Below are positions 41,748 to 51,888 of a stretch of 60,733 bases of DNA, one piece after another (position 1 is the stretch's first letter; each line of letters begins with the position of its first letter). The stretch covers positions 1-60,733 of the forward strand of contig JBFHQE010000015.1 in the NCBI GenBank assembly GCA_041592335.1. Direction: 5' to 3'. A model generated the notes under the pieces. It was given only the letters and a program-made list of their open reading frames with translations, was not told where the DNA came from and searched no databases. A program made the translations under genes and the position numbers. The DNA comes from JBFHQE01 sp041592335. GTDB taxonomy: Bacteria; Pseudomonadota; Gammaproteobacteria; Thiohalobacterales; Thiohalobacteraceae.

Positions 41748-44600
41748 TCAGGTGAAGCGACGCGGCTCACCATCTCCGACTACATTCTCTACGCAGCGAC
41801 CACAGAGTTCAGGGTGCTCGCTATTGGCACCCACATCCTCCCGATGATGCCAGCAGCGCACGCACTTCTCATGATCGGAAGGCGATACCTTGACCCAGGC
41901 TTCATCATTGGATTTAAGGGTGACATGCACCGCCTCTTCCGGAATCGCCTCAACCAGATGCACCCGCGCCTCCGAAGTCAGCAACACAAAGCGCAACTCA
42001 TCGCCAAGCCGGTGCAAACGATCATAAATCTCGCGGCCGCAATGCAGATCGACCTCGGCATCCAGACTTGAACCGATGCCACCGGCCACACGCAGTTTTT
42101 CCAGCTCCTTGGAAACCGCCTCGCGCACTTCCAGCACCTGCGCCCAGAAACTCATACCCATTTCCCGGGTAATGTCCTCTTCCGCCAGGAACATCTCCGG
42201 CAGAATGAACCAGGTTTCCAGAAACACAGATTCCTCGCGCTCACCCGGCATCGAACGCCAGATCTCTTCCGCGGTGAAACTCAGAATGGGCGCAAACCAG
42301 CGCACCAGCGCTTCCAGGATGAGATAGATCGCCGTCTGTGCCGAACGCCGACCGACACTGTCGGCCTGCATGGTGTACTGACGATCCTTAATGACATCCA
42401 GATAGATACTGCCCATATCGATGGCGCAGAAGTTATGCACCTTCTGATAAATCTGGTGAAACTCGTACTTGTCATACGCGGTTTTGATTTCTTCCTGCAA
42501 CAGGCGCGCTCGCTCAACCGCCCAGCGGTCGAATGCCAGCATCTGTTCGGGCGCCAGGGCATTTTCCATTGGATCGAAGCCATTCAAATTGGCCAACAGG
42601 AAGCGCGCCGTGTTGCGCAAGCGACGATAAGAATCTGCCGTTCGTTTGAAAATCTCATCCGAAACCGTTATTTCGCCACGGTAATCGGTAGCCGCCACCC
42701 ACAGACGCAGGATATCCGCACCCAGACTGTTGACCACTTTTTGCGGCGCCACCGCATTGCGCTCGGATTTGGACATCTTCCGGCCATTGGCATCAACGGT
42801 AAAACCATGGGTCAATACCGATTTATACGGCGCATTACCGGTCATGGCGGTCGAAGACAGCAGCGAAGACTGGAACCAGCCACGATGCTGATCCGACCCT
42901 TCCAGGTAGAGATCCGCGGGACGATTCAGATCGGAACGGCGATCCAGTACCGCGTGATGGGTCACACCCGAGTCGAACCAGACATCCAGGGTATCGGTGA
43001 TCTTGTCATACTGGTCGGCCTCGCCGCCCAGCAGATCGGCAAAATCCATGTCGAACCAGGCATCGATACCCTTGCGCTCGACCATGAGCGCCACTTCCTC
43101 GATCAGCCTCTGGGTGTCCGGGTGCAGCTCGCCCGTCTGTTTGTGCACAAATAACGCAATCGGTACGCCCCAGGTACGCTGCCGCGACACGCACCAGTCC
43201 GGCCGCCCCTGCACCATCCCTTCGATACGGGCACGACCCCAGTCTGGCATCCACTTCACGTTCTTGATTTCATCCAGCGCCTGCGCACGCAGACACTTTT
43301 CATCCATGCTGATAAACCATTGCGGAGTTGCGCGGAAAATAATCGGCGTCTTGTGGCGCCAGCAATGCGGATAGCTGTGGCGCAGTTTTTCCTCGTGCAC
43401 CAGCCTGCCCTTGAGCTTGAGCGTCTCGATGACATCGTCGTTGGCGGCGAACACATGCTTGCCGGCAAACAACTCGGTGTCAGACAGAAACTTGCCATCC
43501 GAACCCACCGGGTTATGCACCTCCAGCTTGTAACGGCTACCGACCACGTAGTCATCCTGACCATGGCCCGGCGCTGTGTGCACCGCGCCGGTACCGGCTT
43601 CGGCAGTTACATGATCACCCACAATCACCGGCACCTCGCGCGAGTAAAAAGGATGCGCGAGCTTAAGCCCTTCCAGCTCGCTACCCTTGCAGCGCGCAAT
43701 AACCTGGTGATGTTCGAAACCGTACCGTTGCATCGCGGAAAGGTATAAGTCCTCGGCAAACAACAACCGCTCGACGCCATGCTCGCCGTCGCACTGCACC
43801 AGCACGTAATCAAACTCGGGATGCAGACATACCGCCTGGTTCGCGGGCAGGGTCCAGGGCGTGGTGGTCCAGATAACAATGGAGATCGGCCCCTTGCCTT
43901 CATTGTTACTGTCGCTCAGGGTGCAGCGCGACAGCAGCACCTCGTCATCCAGCACCGTGAATCGCACATCGATAGCGGGCGAGGTCTTATCTTCATACTC
44001 CACCTCCGCCTCGGCCAGTGCCGAACCGCAATCGGTACACCAGTGCACCGGCTTGTAACCCTTGGTCAGGTGACCATTGGCCGCGATCTTGCCGAGCGCG
44101 CGAATGATGTCGGCTTCAAAACGAAAATCCATGGTGAGATAGGGATGTTGCCAGTCACCGAACACACCCAGGCGAATAAAGTCTTTCTTCTGCCCTTCTA
44201 CCTGTTTCTTTGCGTACTCGCGGCAGACCTCGCGGAATTTGGCAGGCTCAACCTTGACGCCTGCCTTGCCGACCTTTTTCTCGACATTCAGCTCAATCGG
44301 CAAGCCATGACAATCCCAGCCCGGCACATAAGGCGCATCGAAACCACTCATAGCCTTGCTCTTGATGATGATGTCCTTGAGTACCTTGTTGACGGCGTGA
44401 CCGATATGAATGTCGCCATTGGCGTACGGCGGACCGTCATGCAGAATAAATTTCGGACGGCCTTGTGCCACTTCACGCATCAAGTTGTAAAGTCCAATCT
44501 CGTCCCAGTGCTTCAGCATGTCCGGCTCGCGCTGGGCAAGGTTGCCGCGCATCGGAAAATCCGTATTGGGTAAGTTCAGCGTGTCTTTGTATTCCGCCAC
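41748..44600 (-). CDS. ileS: Isoleucyl-tRNA synthetase
   Basis: The 950-residue class I synthetase has HIGH in PPYANGDIHIGHAVNK (about 58-73), KMSKS in GRKMSKSERN (about 610), an editing domain between, and a C-terminal zinc-binding end CVRCWHHR...CGRC. Both the signature motifs and the zinc end fit bacterial type 1 IleRS. It follows ribF by 22 bases. Confidence 0.97.
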   Translation of the reverse strand: MAEYKDTLNLPNTDFPMRGNLAQREPDMLKHWDEIGLYNLMREVAQGRPKFILHDGPPYANGDIHIGHAVNKVLKDIIIKSKAMSGFDAPYVPGWDCHGLPIELNVEKKVGKAGVKVEPAKFREVCREYAKKQVEGQKKDFIRLGVFGDWQHPYLTMDFRFEADIIRALGKIAANGHLTKGYKPVHWCTDCGSALAEAEVEYEDKTSPAIDVRFTVLDDEVLLSRCTLSDSNNEGKGPISIVIWTTTPWTLPANQAVCLHPEFDYVLVQCDGEHGVERLLFAEDLYLSAMQRYGFEHHQVIARCKGSELEGLKLAHPFYSREVPVIVGDHVTAEAGTGAVHTAPGHGQDDYVVGSRYKLEVHNPVGSDGKFLSDTELFAGKHVFAANDDVIETLKLKGRLVHEEKLRHSYPHCWRHKTPIIFRATPQWFISMDEKCLRAQALDEIKNVKWMPDWGRARIEGMVQGRPDWCVSRQRTWGVPIALFVHKQTGELHPDTQRLIEEVALMVERKGIDAWFDMDFADLLGGEADQYDKITDTLDVWFDSGVTHHAVLDRRSDLNRPADLYLEGSDQHRGWFQSSLLSSTAMTGNAPYKSVLTHGFTVDANGRKMSKSERNAVAPQKVVNSLGADILRLWVAATDYRGEITVSDEIFKRTADSYRRLRNTARFLLANLNGFDPMENALAPEQMLAFDRWAVERARLLQEEIKTAYDKYEFHQIYQKVHNFCAIDMGSIYLDVIKDRQYTMQADSVGRRSAQTAIYLILEALVRWFAPILSFTAEEIWRSMPGEREESVFLETWFILPEMFLAEEDITREMGMSFWAQVLEVREAVSKELEKLRVAGGIGSSLDAEVDLHCGREIYDRLHRLGDELRFVLLTSEARVHLVEAIPEEAVHVTLKSNDEAWVKVSPSDHEKCVRCWHHREDVGANSEHPELCGRCVENVVGDGEPRRFT

Positions 44601-44622
44601 AGTAATAACCTATCTATAAATG

Positions 44623-45549
44623 CTATTGTGTAAACCACGCGCGCGCCGCCTCTGCATCCTGCAGAATTTGCGCTTTCAACGCATCGAAGGAGTCAAACTT
44701 CTTCTCCGCGCGCAGCTTGTGTAAAAAATCGACCGCGATATAGCGACCGTAAATATCCTCGTCGAAATCGAACAGGTGAATTTCGAGCAATGCCCGCGTG
44801 CCATCGACCGTTGGACGCGTACCCACATTGGCCACACCCTGCACCGGCTCGCGATTCAGTCCAAACACCTCCACCGCAAACACACCCTGCACTGGCGATT
44901 TCTTGCGATGCAGAAAAATATTGGCGGTAGGAAAACCAATAGTGCGACCGCGCTTGTCGCCATGCGCCACCCGCCCCAGCATGCGATAGGGTCGTCCCAG
45001 GCACTGTTCCGCCGACTGCATATCGCCTTCTGCCAGCGCTTCGCGAATCCGGGTACTGCTGACCCGCGATTCCTGCACCGCAAAGGTATGCATGTTCACT
45101 ACCTGAAACCCGGCCTTCAGACCGGCCTGCTGCAACAGTGCGAAATCGCCCACCCGGTCCTTGCCAAAGCGGAAGTCATCGCCAACCACCAGGTACTTCA
45201 CCCGCAGACCATCCACCAGCACGCGTTGAATAAAATCCTGCGGTGACATTTCCGCCAGCTGCCGGTTGAACGCCAGGCACACCACTTCATCGACCGAGAA
45301 GCGCTTCAATGCCAGCAGCTTTTCGCGAAACCGGGTCAGACGCGCCGGAGCCTGCTCGGGCCGGAAATATTCCATGGGCTGGGGTTCGAAACACAACACC
45401 GTGGTTGGCAGCCCCAACTCATCGGCCTTTTCGGCCAGGCGTCCCAGCACCGCCTGATGCCCCAGGTGCACCCCGTCAAAATTGCCAATCGTCACAGCAC
45501 GGCCAGCCAACTGAGGCGACAGATTGTGCAACCCGCGGATCAAGCGCAT
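44623..45549 (-). CDS. ribF: Bifunctional riboflavin kinase / FAD synthetase
   Basis: The 308-residue protein has an N-terminal FMN adenylyltransferase with IGNFDGVHLGHQAVL and SSTRIREAL, and a C-terminal riboflavin kinase with GRTIGFPTANI and GVANVGTRPTVDG. It makes FMN and FAD. It lies between murJ and ileS, the usual gammaproteobacterial arrangement. Confidence 0.96.
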   Translation of the reverse strand: MRLIRGLHNLSPQLAGRAVTIGNFDGVHLGHQAVLGRLAEKADELGLPTTVLCFEPQPMEYFRPEQAPARLTRFREKLLALKRFSVDEVVCLAFNRQLAEMSPQDFIQRVLVDGLRVKYLVVGDDFRFGKDRVGDFALLQQAGLKAGFQVVNMHTFAVQESRVSSTRIREALAEGDMQSAEQCLGRPYRMLGRVAHGDKRGRTIGFPTANIFLHRKKSPVQGVFAVEVFGLNREPVQGVANVGTRPTVDGTRALLEIHLFDFDEDIYGRYIAVDFLHKLRAEKKFDSFDALKAQILQDAEAARAWFTQ

Positions 45550-45603
45550 GGATAGAGTATTCCCGAAAACAAAGCGGTGATTATAAAGAAGCTGGCGCGG
45601 ATG

Positions 45604-47187
45604 TCATGCCTGGGGCGGCAGCCGATCGGGTCGTCGCCACAGAAGGTGCAGTTTCTGTCCCGTCAGCTGCAACGACAGCAGGTAGGCGGCCCCGCTAACC
45701 ATCACCCACAGGGTCAGGTCGAACGCCCGCTCCATGCCAGAAAGCGGCAGTAGCTCGTCAAAATTCTTCGGTCCCCACCAGAGAATCAGCATCATGACGC
45801 CGCTGGCAAACATCACCCGCAAAATCACCTGTTTCCACCCCGCCTCCGGTTGATACACACCCTCGAAGCGCAGGCGACGGTATAGCAACCAGAAATTGAG
45901 CCAGGCGGATATCACCGATGCGATCACCAGACCGATATGGGGTGCCCGGTAATCCAGCAACACCATGGGCACCACAATCAGGACATTCAGCACCATGTTC
46001 GCCAGCATCGCATAGATACCGACTTTCACGGGCGTGCGGGCATCCTGACGGGAATAAAAGGCGGGCACCAGCACCTTCACCAGAATGAAAGCAGGCAATG
46101 CGATTGCGTATGTCATCAAGGCAAGCGCGGTCATTTCGGCCTGAAAGGGCGTGACCTTGTCGTACTGAAACAGGGTGACGATAATCGGCCCCGCCAACCA
46201 GAGCAGGCCAATCGCGGCGGGTGTCCCCAGCAACATGACCCAGCGCAGGGCACGGTCAAGCAGCAAGCTGAACTGATGGGTATTCTTGCTCGCATGCTGC
46301 TGGGAAAGACTCGGCAGGATAACGGTGGAAAGCGCGATCCCGAAAACACCGAGGGGAAACTCCACCATACGATCGGCCAGGTACAGCCAGCTGATACTGC
46401 CCGCCACAAGGAACGACGCGATCAGTGTATCCAGCAGCATATTGATCTGCGCCACCGACGAACCGAACAACGCCGGCCCCATCAGTTTCAGGATACGGCG
46501 CACCCCGGGATCTTTGCCGCCCCAGCTCGGCTTTACCAGCAGCCTGAGCTTGATGATCCCCGGCAACACGAAAACCAGCTGAATGATACCGGCCAGAAAC
46601 ACCCCCCAGGCCATCGCCATGATGGGATGCTCGAAATAGGGTGCGGCCACGGTCGCGGCCAGAATCAGCACCGCGTTCAGCAACACCGGGGAAAACGCCG
46701 GCGCGGCAAACCGGCCATAGGTATTCAGAATGGAACTGGCAAACGCCACCAGGGAGATAAAAAAGATATAGGGGAAAGTGACCCGCAACATGGCGGTCGT
46801 GATATCGAACTGCGCCGGATCATCCAGAAATCCCGGCGCAATCAGGGTGACTAGCGCAGGCGCGGCCAGTGACCCCACAATACTCACCAGCAGCAGAATC
46901 AGGATCATGGTGCCCGCAACCCGCTGCACCAGCGCGCGAACGGCATCCTGCCCCTGCTGCTCCTTGTACTCGGACAGCACTGGCACAAACGCCAGCGAAA
47001 ACGCCCCTTCACCAAAAAAGCGGCGCAGCATGTTCGGAATCTTGAACGCGACCAGGAACGCATCCAGCACCAGGCTGGCCCCGAAGGTGCGCGCCAGCAC
47101 CATGTCCCTGACAAAGCCCATTATCCGGGAGAGCAGCGTCATGCCACTCACCACTGCGGTATTTTTTATCAAGCGTTGCGAAGACAA
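45604..47187 (-). CDS. murJ: Lipid II flippase MurJ
   Basis: The 527-residue, 14-helix MOP-family flippase moves lipid II across the inner membrane. The N-terminal SRIMGFVRDMVLARTFGAS and ARTPVKVGIYAMLANMVLNV segments are diagnostic. It is divergent from rpsT, with about 170 bases between, and heads the murJ-ribF-ileS strand. Confidence 0.96.
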   Translation of the reverse strand: MSSQRLIKNTAVVSGMTLLSRIMGFVRDMVLARTFGASLVLDAFLVAFKIPNMLRRFFGEGAFSLAFVPVLSEYKEQQGQDAVRALVQRVAGTMILILLLVSIVGSLAAPALVTLIAPGFLDDPAQFDITTAMLRVTFPYIFFISLVAFASSILNTYGRFAAPAFSPVLLNAVLILAATVAAPYFEHPIMAMAWGVFLAGIIQLVFVLPGIIKLRLLVKPSWGGKDPGVRRILKLMGPALFGSSVAQINMLLDTLIASFLVAGSISWLYLADRMVEFPLGVFGIALSTVILPSLSQQHASKNTHQFSLLLDRALRWVMLLGTPAAIGLLWLAGPIIVTLFQYDKVTPFQAEMTALALMTYAIALPAFILVKVLVPAFYSRQDARTPVKVGIYAMLANMVLNVLIVVPMVLLDYRAPHIGLVIASVISAWLNFWLLYRRLRFEGVYQPEAGWKQVILRVMFASGVMMLILWWGPKNFDELLPLSGMERAFDLTLWVMVSGAAYLLSLQLTGQKLHLLWRRPDRLPPQA

Positions 47188-47288
47188 TGGAAAATTCCGT
47201 GAAAAATCAGCAATTATGTTCTTGTTGCGAAGTGCGGCTCAGGATACACCTCCTGACTGCGATAGGCGATGAAAAATCCCGTCGGGCA

Positions 47289-47317
47289 TTGACTTTGGAA
47301 TCCGCTTTGGGCATAGT
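47289..47317 (+). promoter_or_regulatory. Promoter of rpsT
   Basis: TTGACT, 17 bases, CATAGT: a good sigma-70 promoter whose -10 ends 41 bases before the rpsT start codon. Confidence 0.7.
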
Positions 47318-47358
47318 ACGCCGTCTTTCGATTTGAGCACGAACACAGGAGTTCGACC

Positions 47359-47625
47359 TTGGCGAATTCAGCACAAGCCCGCAAGCGCGCCCGTCAGGCG
47401 GAAAAACACCGTCAGCACAATGCTGCGCTGCGCTCACGCATGCGCACCTCCATCAAGAAGGTTCTCAAGGCCATTCAGAGCGGTGACTCGGCAGCAGCAC
47501 AGGAAGCCTACAAGGCAGCCGTGCCGGTTATCGACATCATGGCCAACAAAGGCATCATTCACCGCAACAAGGCTGCCCGTCATAAAAGCCGCCTGAATGC
47601 CAATGTGAAGGCCCTTGCAAGCTGA
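47359..47625 (+). CDS. rpsT: 30S ribosomal protein S20
   Basis: The 88-residue basic protein starts at TTG with CAGGAG upstream: (M)ANSAQARKRARQAEKHRQHN is the conserved S20 N-terminus, so the TTG is secure. E. coli rpsT also uses UUG, where the weak codon takes part in translational self-control; the same may hold here. It binds 16S rRNA in the body of the 30S subunit. A terminator follows. Confidence 0.97.
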   Translation: MANSAQARKRARQAEKHRQHNAALRSRMRTSIKKVLKAIQSGDSAAAQEAYKAAVPVIDIMANKGIIHRNKAARHKSRLNANVKALAS

Positions 47626-47653
47626 TCGCACAGATCACTTCATAATTAAAACA

Positions 47654-47676
47654 GCCGCTCTCTGAGCGGCTTTTTT
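47654..47676 (+). terminator. Terminator of rpsT
   Basis: GCCGCTC-TCT-GAGCGGC followed by TTTTTT. An AAAA run on the other side means it may also stop proB transcripts from the opposite strand. Confidence 0.92.
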
Positions 47677-47692
47677 GTTTTCGCGGGAAAAT

Positions 47693-48814
47693 TCAGACCA
47701 GAACCAGATTATCCCGATGGATCAGCTCCGGCTCATCCACATAACCCAGTATGCCCTCAATCCGGATACTCGCCTGCCCCGCAATCCGGGCCGCCTCATC
47801 CGCGCTGTAATTTACCAGCCCGCGCGCGACCTCTACGCCGTCCGGCGCCTGACAGGACACCAGCTCGCCGCGCTGAAAGCTGCCCGTCACGCCAGTGACG
47901 CCCACCGGCAACAAGCTACGACCGGATTCACGCAGCACCTGCACCGCGCCCTGATCGAGAATAAGCGTCCCCTTGACCTTCATCTGCCCGGCCAGCCACT
48001 GCTTTCGCGCCAGCAACGGCTCTGTCGCCGGCGTCAGCAAGGTGCCAACCGATTCGCCTTCCGAGATCTTCGCCAGCACCTTTTCCACGCGGCCCGAGGC
48101 GATCAGGGTATGGGTGCCGGAACGGGCCGCGCGTGCCGCTGCCCTGACCTTAGTCAACATGCCGCCGCGCCCCAGCACGCCGCCACCGCCGGAAATCGCT
48201 TCAAGGTGCGGGTCGCCCGCCCTGGCCTCGTTAATGAGTGGCGCCGTCGGATTCTTGCGTGGATCTTCTTCAAAGATGCCCGCCTGATCGGTCAGGATCA
48301 CGAGCAGATCGGCCTCGACCAGGTTAGCCACCAGCGCGGCAAGGGTATCGTTATCGCCAAACTGGATTTCCTCGGTCGCGACCGTGTCGTTCTCGTTCAC
48401 CACAGGCACCACGCCCAGATCGATCAGCTCCCGCAGGGTGCTGCGCGCATTCAGGTAACGGCGCCGATTGGACAGGTCTTCATGAGTCAGCAGCACCTGC
48501 GCGGTATGCCGGCCATGCTGCTGAAAACAGGATTCATAAGTCTGCACCAGCCCCATCTGGCCCACGGCGGCGGCGGCCTGCAGCTTGTACATTTCATGCG
48601 GCCGCTTGTGCCAGCCGAGTCGGCTCATGCCTTCCGCAACCGCGCCCGAGGACACCAGCACCAGCTCATGCCCCGCCGCCAGCAGCGCAGCCATCTGTTC
48701 GCTCCAGGCGGAAATGGCCGCCTTATCCAGGCCGCGACCATCGTTGGTCAGCAAGGCACTGCCAATCTTGATCACCCAGCGACGGCGACGTCCCAATTGT
48801 TGGCGCAGGCTCAC
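47693..48814 (-). CDS. proB: Glutamate 5-kinase
   Basis: The 373-residue kinase phosphorylates glutamate in the first step of proline synthesis. The amino-acid-kinase domain (about 1-260) has WVIKIGSALLTNDGRG and PVVNENDTVATEEIQFGDND. A C-terminal PUA domain (about 278-365) completes the long, feedback-regulated form. It overlaps obgE by four bases, as in many proteobacteria. Confidence 0.96.
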   Translation of the reverse strand: MSLRQQLGRRRRWVIKIGSALLTNDGRGLDKAAISAWSEQMAALLAAGHELVLVSSGAVAEGMSRLGWHKRPHEMYKLQAAAAVGQMGLVQTYESCFQQHGRHTAQVLLTHEDLSNRRRYLNARSTLRELIDLGVVPVVNENDTVATEEIQFGDNDTLAALVANLVEADLLVILTDQAGIFEEDPRKNPTAPLINEARAGDPHLEAISGGGGVLGRGGMLTKVRAAARAARSGTHTLIASGRVEKVLAKISEGESVGTLLTPATEPLLARKQWLAGQMKVKGTLILDQGAVQVLRESGRSLLPVGVTGVTGSFQRGELVSCQAPDGVEVARGLVNYSADEAARIAGQASIRIEGILGYVDEPELIHRDNLVLV

Positions 48815-49851
48815 TCTGTTTCCTCACTGTCGGGCTCTTTGACCGCATGCATCTCGATATGATTCATGATGGCTTTTACCAGCTCGGCCGTGCCTTCGCC
48901 ACTGATGGCTGAAATCCTGAACACCGGACCTTCCCAGTCCAGTTCGCGCACAACCCGGTCACAGACATCCGCGCGCTCATCTTCCGCAACCAGGTCCAGT
49001 TTATTGAGCACCAGCCAGCGGGTCTGCGCCGCCAGGTCAGGACTGTATTTCTCCAGCTCATGCACGATCTTTCTGGCAGTCTCAACCGGATCGGTGCCAT
49101 CGAAGGGCTGCACATCGATGACATGCAACAGCAGGCGCGTGCGCGCCAGATGTTTCAGGAACTGAATACCCAGACCCGCGCCTTCCGCCGCCCCTTCGAT
49201 CAGACCCGGAATATCGGCCACGACAAAACTCTGATGCGGTGCCGTACGCACCACGCCCAGGCTGGGGTACAAAGTGGTAAAGGGATAATCGGCGACCTTG
49301 GGACGCGCGGAGGAGACCGCACGAATCAGCGTGGACTTGCCGGCATTCGGCATGCCCAGCAACCCCACGTCGGCCAATAATTTTAATTCCAGCCGCAGCG
49401 AACGCCGCTCGCCTTCCGTGCCCGGGGTTGACTGGCGCGGGGCACGATTGGTGGAACTCTTGAAGCGCGCATTGCCGATCCCGTGCCAGCCGCCTTTCGC
49501 CACCAGCACTTCCTGACCAACCTCGACCATATCGCCAATCAGCTCGTCGGTCTCTTCGTTATAGATCATGGTGCCGACCGGCACCCGCACGACCAGATCG
49601 CTGCCCTTCTTGCCGGTGCAGTTGCGACCCTTGCCGTTCTCGCCACGCTCAGCCTGGTAAAAACGCTCGTAGCGAAAATCCACCAGTGTATTGATGTTAT
49701 CGTCGGCAACAAAAATCACACTGCCGCCATCGCCGCCATCGCCACCGTCCGGGCCACCGAAGGGAATATATTTTTCACGACGAAAACTCACGGCACCGTT
49801 GCCGCCGTCGCCGGCCGCTACCTTGATTGTCGCTTCATCTACAAATTTCAT
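48811..49851 (-). CDS. obgE: GTPase Obg/CgtA
   Basis: The 346-residue GTPase has the glycine-rich Obg fold (about 1-158), with KFVDEATIKVAAGDGGNGAV, then a G domain with P-loop GMPNAGKSTLI, DIPGLIEGA and NKLD. It acts in 50S assembly and stress control. It lies downstream of rplU-rpmA but past their terminator. Confidence 0.97.
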   Translation of the reverse strand: MKFVDEATIKVAAGDGGNGAVSFRREKYIPFGGPDGGDGGDGGSVIFVADDNINTLVDFRYERFYQAERGENGKGRNCTGKKGSDLVVRVPVGTMIYNEETDELIGDMVEVGQEVLVAKGGWHGIGNARFKSSTNRAPRQSTPGTEGERRSLRLELKLLADVGLLGMPNAGKSTLIRAVSSARPKVADYPFTTLYPSLGVVRTAPHQSFVVADIPGLIEGAAEGAGLGIQFLKHLARTRLLLHVIDVQPFDGTDPVETARKIVHELEKYSPDLAAQTRWLVLNKLDLVAEDERADVCDRVVRELDWEGPVFRISAISGEGTAELVKAIMNHIEMHAVKEPDSEETE

Positions 49852-49866
49852 GGCGGGAGTTTACCA

Positions 49867-49895
49867 ATAAAAAAGCCCCGTCAAGGACGGGGCTT
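49867..49895 (-). terminator. Terminator of rplU-rpmA
   Basis: On the minus strand AAGCCCCGTC-CTT-GACGGGGCTT is followed by TTTTATTG, between rpmA and obgE. Read-through would be needed for co-transcription of obgE. Confidence 0.92.
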
Positions 49896-49918
49896 AGCAT
49901 GTTAAGTCGCGCGTGTGC

Positions 49919-50179
49919 TTAGCTGGCAGCAATCACATCGACGAACTTGCGGCCTTTCGCCCCACGTACCGCAAACTTCACTTCACCGTCTGCCTTGGCG
50001 AACAGGGTGTGGTCCTTGCCACAACCGACGTTCACACCCGGGTGAATGTGCGTGCCACGCTGGCGAACGATGATGCTACCGGCATTGACCTGCTGACCGC
50101 CGAACCGCTTCACGCCAAGGCGCTTGGATTCCGAATCGCGACCGTTACGGGTACTACCACCTGCCTTTTTATGTGCCAT
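49919..50179 (-). CDS. rpmA: 50S ribosomal protein L27
   Basis: The 86-residue protein begins MAHKKAGGSTRNGRDSESKR, with no cleavable N-terminal extension, and includes GSIIVRQRGTHIHPGVNVG. It contacts the peptidyl-transferase centre. It follows rplU by 21 bases. Confidence 0.98.
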   Translation of the reverse strand: MAHKKAGGSTRNGRDSESKRLGVKRFGGQQVNAGSIIVRQRGTHIHPGVNVGCGKDHTLFAKADGEVKFAVRGAKGRKFVDVIAAS

Positions 50180-50200
50180 TGCCTGCTTCCTCTAAATTTC

Positions 50201-50512
50201 TCAAACAGAAACGTCGGTAATTTCCAGCTCGGTATAAGCCTGGCGGTGACCCTGACGCTTCATGTGATGCTTGCGGCGGCGGAACTTGATGATTTCCACC
50301 TTGTTGCCACGGCCCTGTGCAACCACTTTCGCGGATACACTGCTACCTTCTACATATGGCTTGCCGACCTTGACGTCGTCGCCATTCGCAACCATCAGAA
50401 CCTGCGCGAACTGTACCGCTTCGCCTTCAGCTGCATTCAGCTTTTCGACGCGCAGCTTGTCGCCTGGCGCTACGCGGTACTGCTTACCGCCGGTTTCGAT
50501 CACTGCATACAT
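50201..50512 (-). CDS. rplU: 50S ribosomal protein L21
   Basis: The 103-residue L21 begins MYAVIETGGKQYRVAPGDKL and ends in the basic FRRRKHHMKRQGHRQAYTEL region. It leads the rplU-rpmA pair, from a good sigma-70 promoter. Confidence 0.98.
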   Translation of the reverse strand: MYAVIETGGKQYRVAPGDKLRVEKLNAAEGEAVQFAQVLMVANGDDVKVGKPYVEGSSVSAKVVAQGRGNKVEIIKFRRRKHHMKRQGHRQAYTELEITDVSV

Positions 50513-50570
50513 GATTCGTTTTCTCCAGAATATCGGCTTCAGCTACAAAGCGAGCCGTGAAAGGACGCGT

Positions 50571-50599
50571 ATTCTATCCAGCAAGCGATTCCAGGTCAA
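50571..50599 (-). promoter_or_regulatory. Promoter of rplU-rpmA
   Basis: On the minus strand TTGACC, 17 bases, TAGAAT: a near-consensus promoter about 60 bases before the rplU ATG. Confidence 0.8.
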
Positions 50600-50736
50600 A
50601 CCCTTAAATACTGGTGCGGGTAGAAAAGAGTGAGTACACTACTCGGTCTCTGTCCGCAAACCAGAATTAACGCTCGAGCAGGCCCCAGTTGACGAAGCCA
50701 GTTATGCCGGAAACACTCGAAAAACCTAATACAATC

Positions 50737-51705
50737 ATGAGCCTGGATGATATCCGCGCGCTCACGCAGGAAGATATGACTCGGGTCAACGAGCGCATCA
50801 AGCTGCGCCTGAGCTCCGAGGTCGACCTGATCAACCAGCTTGGTGGCTATATCGTCAACAGCGGCGGCAAGCGGCTGCGGCCCCTGCTGGTGCTGCTATC
50901 GGCCAATGCCTGCGGCTATCGCGGCACCCATCACCACGACCTGGCCGCCATTGTCGAGTTCATCCATACCGCCACCCTGCTGCATGACGACGTGGTCGAC
51001 GCCTCGGACCTGCGCCGTGGCCGCGAAACCGCCAACGCCATCTGGGGTAACGAAGCCGCTGTGCTGGTAGGCGATTTCCTCTATTCCCGTGCCTTTGAAA
51101 TGATGGTCGAGGTCGGCAGCATGCGCATCATGCAGATCATGGCCAAGACCACCAACACCATTGCCGAGGGCGAGGTCATGCAGCTGCTGAACTGCAATGA
51201 CCCGGACACCACCGAAACCAGTTATATGGAAGTTATTCGCTGCAAGACAGCCAAGCTGTTCGAAGCCGCGGCGCAGATTGGCGCGGTACTGGGCAAGCAG
51301 CCAGACAATATCGAACAGGCCATGGCGCACTTCGGCATGCACATCGGCACCGCGTTCCAGCTGATCGACGATGTTCTGGACTACAGCGCCAGCGCCGACG
51401 ATATGGGCAAGAACATCGGTGACGACCTGGCGGAAGGCAAACCCACGCTGCCGCTGATTCACGCCATGCGCACCGGCACCGAAGCCCAGCGCCAGTTGAT
51501 TCGCGAAGCCATCGAACAGGGCGGACTGGAACAGATTGACGCCGTCATGTCCGCCATCAAGGACACCGGCGCCATCGAATACACCGCCCAGGTCGCCCGC
51601 ACCGCCGCGACCGATGCCATGGAATGCCTTGATCCTTTGCCCGCATCCAGTTATAAAGACGCCCTCTACGCGCTCACGGATTTCGCCGTAAGCCGTTCTT
51701 ACTGA
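50737..51705 (+). CDS. ispB: Polyprenyl (octaprenyl) diphosphate synthase
   Basis: The start MSLDDIRALTQEDM gives 322 residues, matching the E. coli enzyme; in-frame starts at 50704 and 50689 (TTG) would add 11 and 16 residues and no start has a clear ribosome site. The two aspartate-rich motifs are LLHDDVVDASD and FQLIDDVLD. It makes the side chain of ubiquinone. It is divergent from rplU, as in E. coli. Confidence 0.94.
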   Translation: MSLDDIRALTQEDMTRVNERIKLRLSSEVDLINQLGGYIVNSGGKRLRPLLVLLSANACGYRGTHHHDLAAIVEFIHTATLLHDDVVDASDLRRGRETANAIWGNEAAVLVGDFLYSRAFEMMVEVGSMRIMQIMAKTTNTIAEGEVMQLLNCNDPDTTETSYMEVIRCKTAKLFEAAAQIGAVLGKQPDNIEQAMAHFGMHIGTAFQLIDDVLDYSASADDMGKNIGDDLAEGKPTLPLIHAMRTGTEAQRQLIREAIEQGGLEQIDAVMSAIKDTGAIEYTAQVARTAATDAMECLDPLPASSYKDALYALTDFAVSRSY

Positions 51706-51720
51706 GTTTTTTGCAACAGT

Positions 51721-51798
<78 letters not shown>

Positions 51799-51888
51799 TT
51801 GCAATAACAACAGTTAGTTACGTATCTTCAGTGTCAAGTCTGACGGCCGGCGGTCGATGTTCTTACCAGGGAACAGATTCGACGGCTC

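Noticed and set aside
47675..48862. 395-codon plus-strand frame opposite proB
   Set aside because: Shadow of the glutamate kinase gene; His/Gln/Arg-rich without domain signatures.
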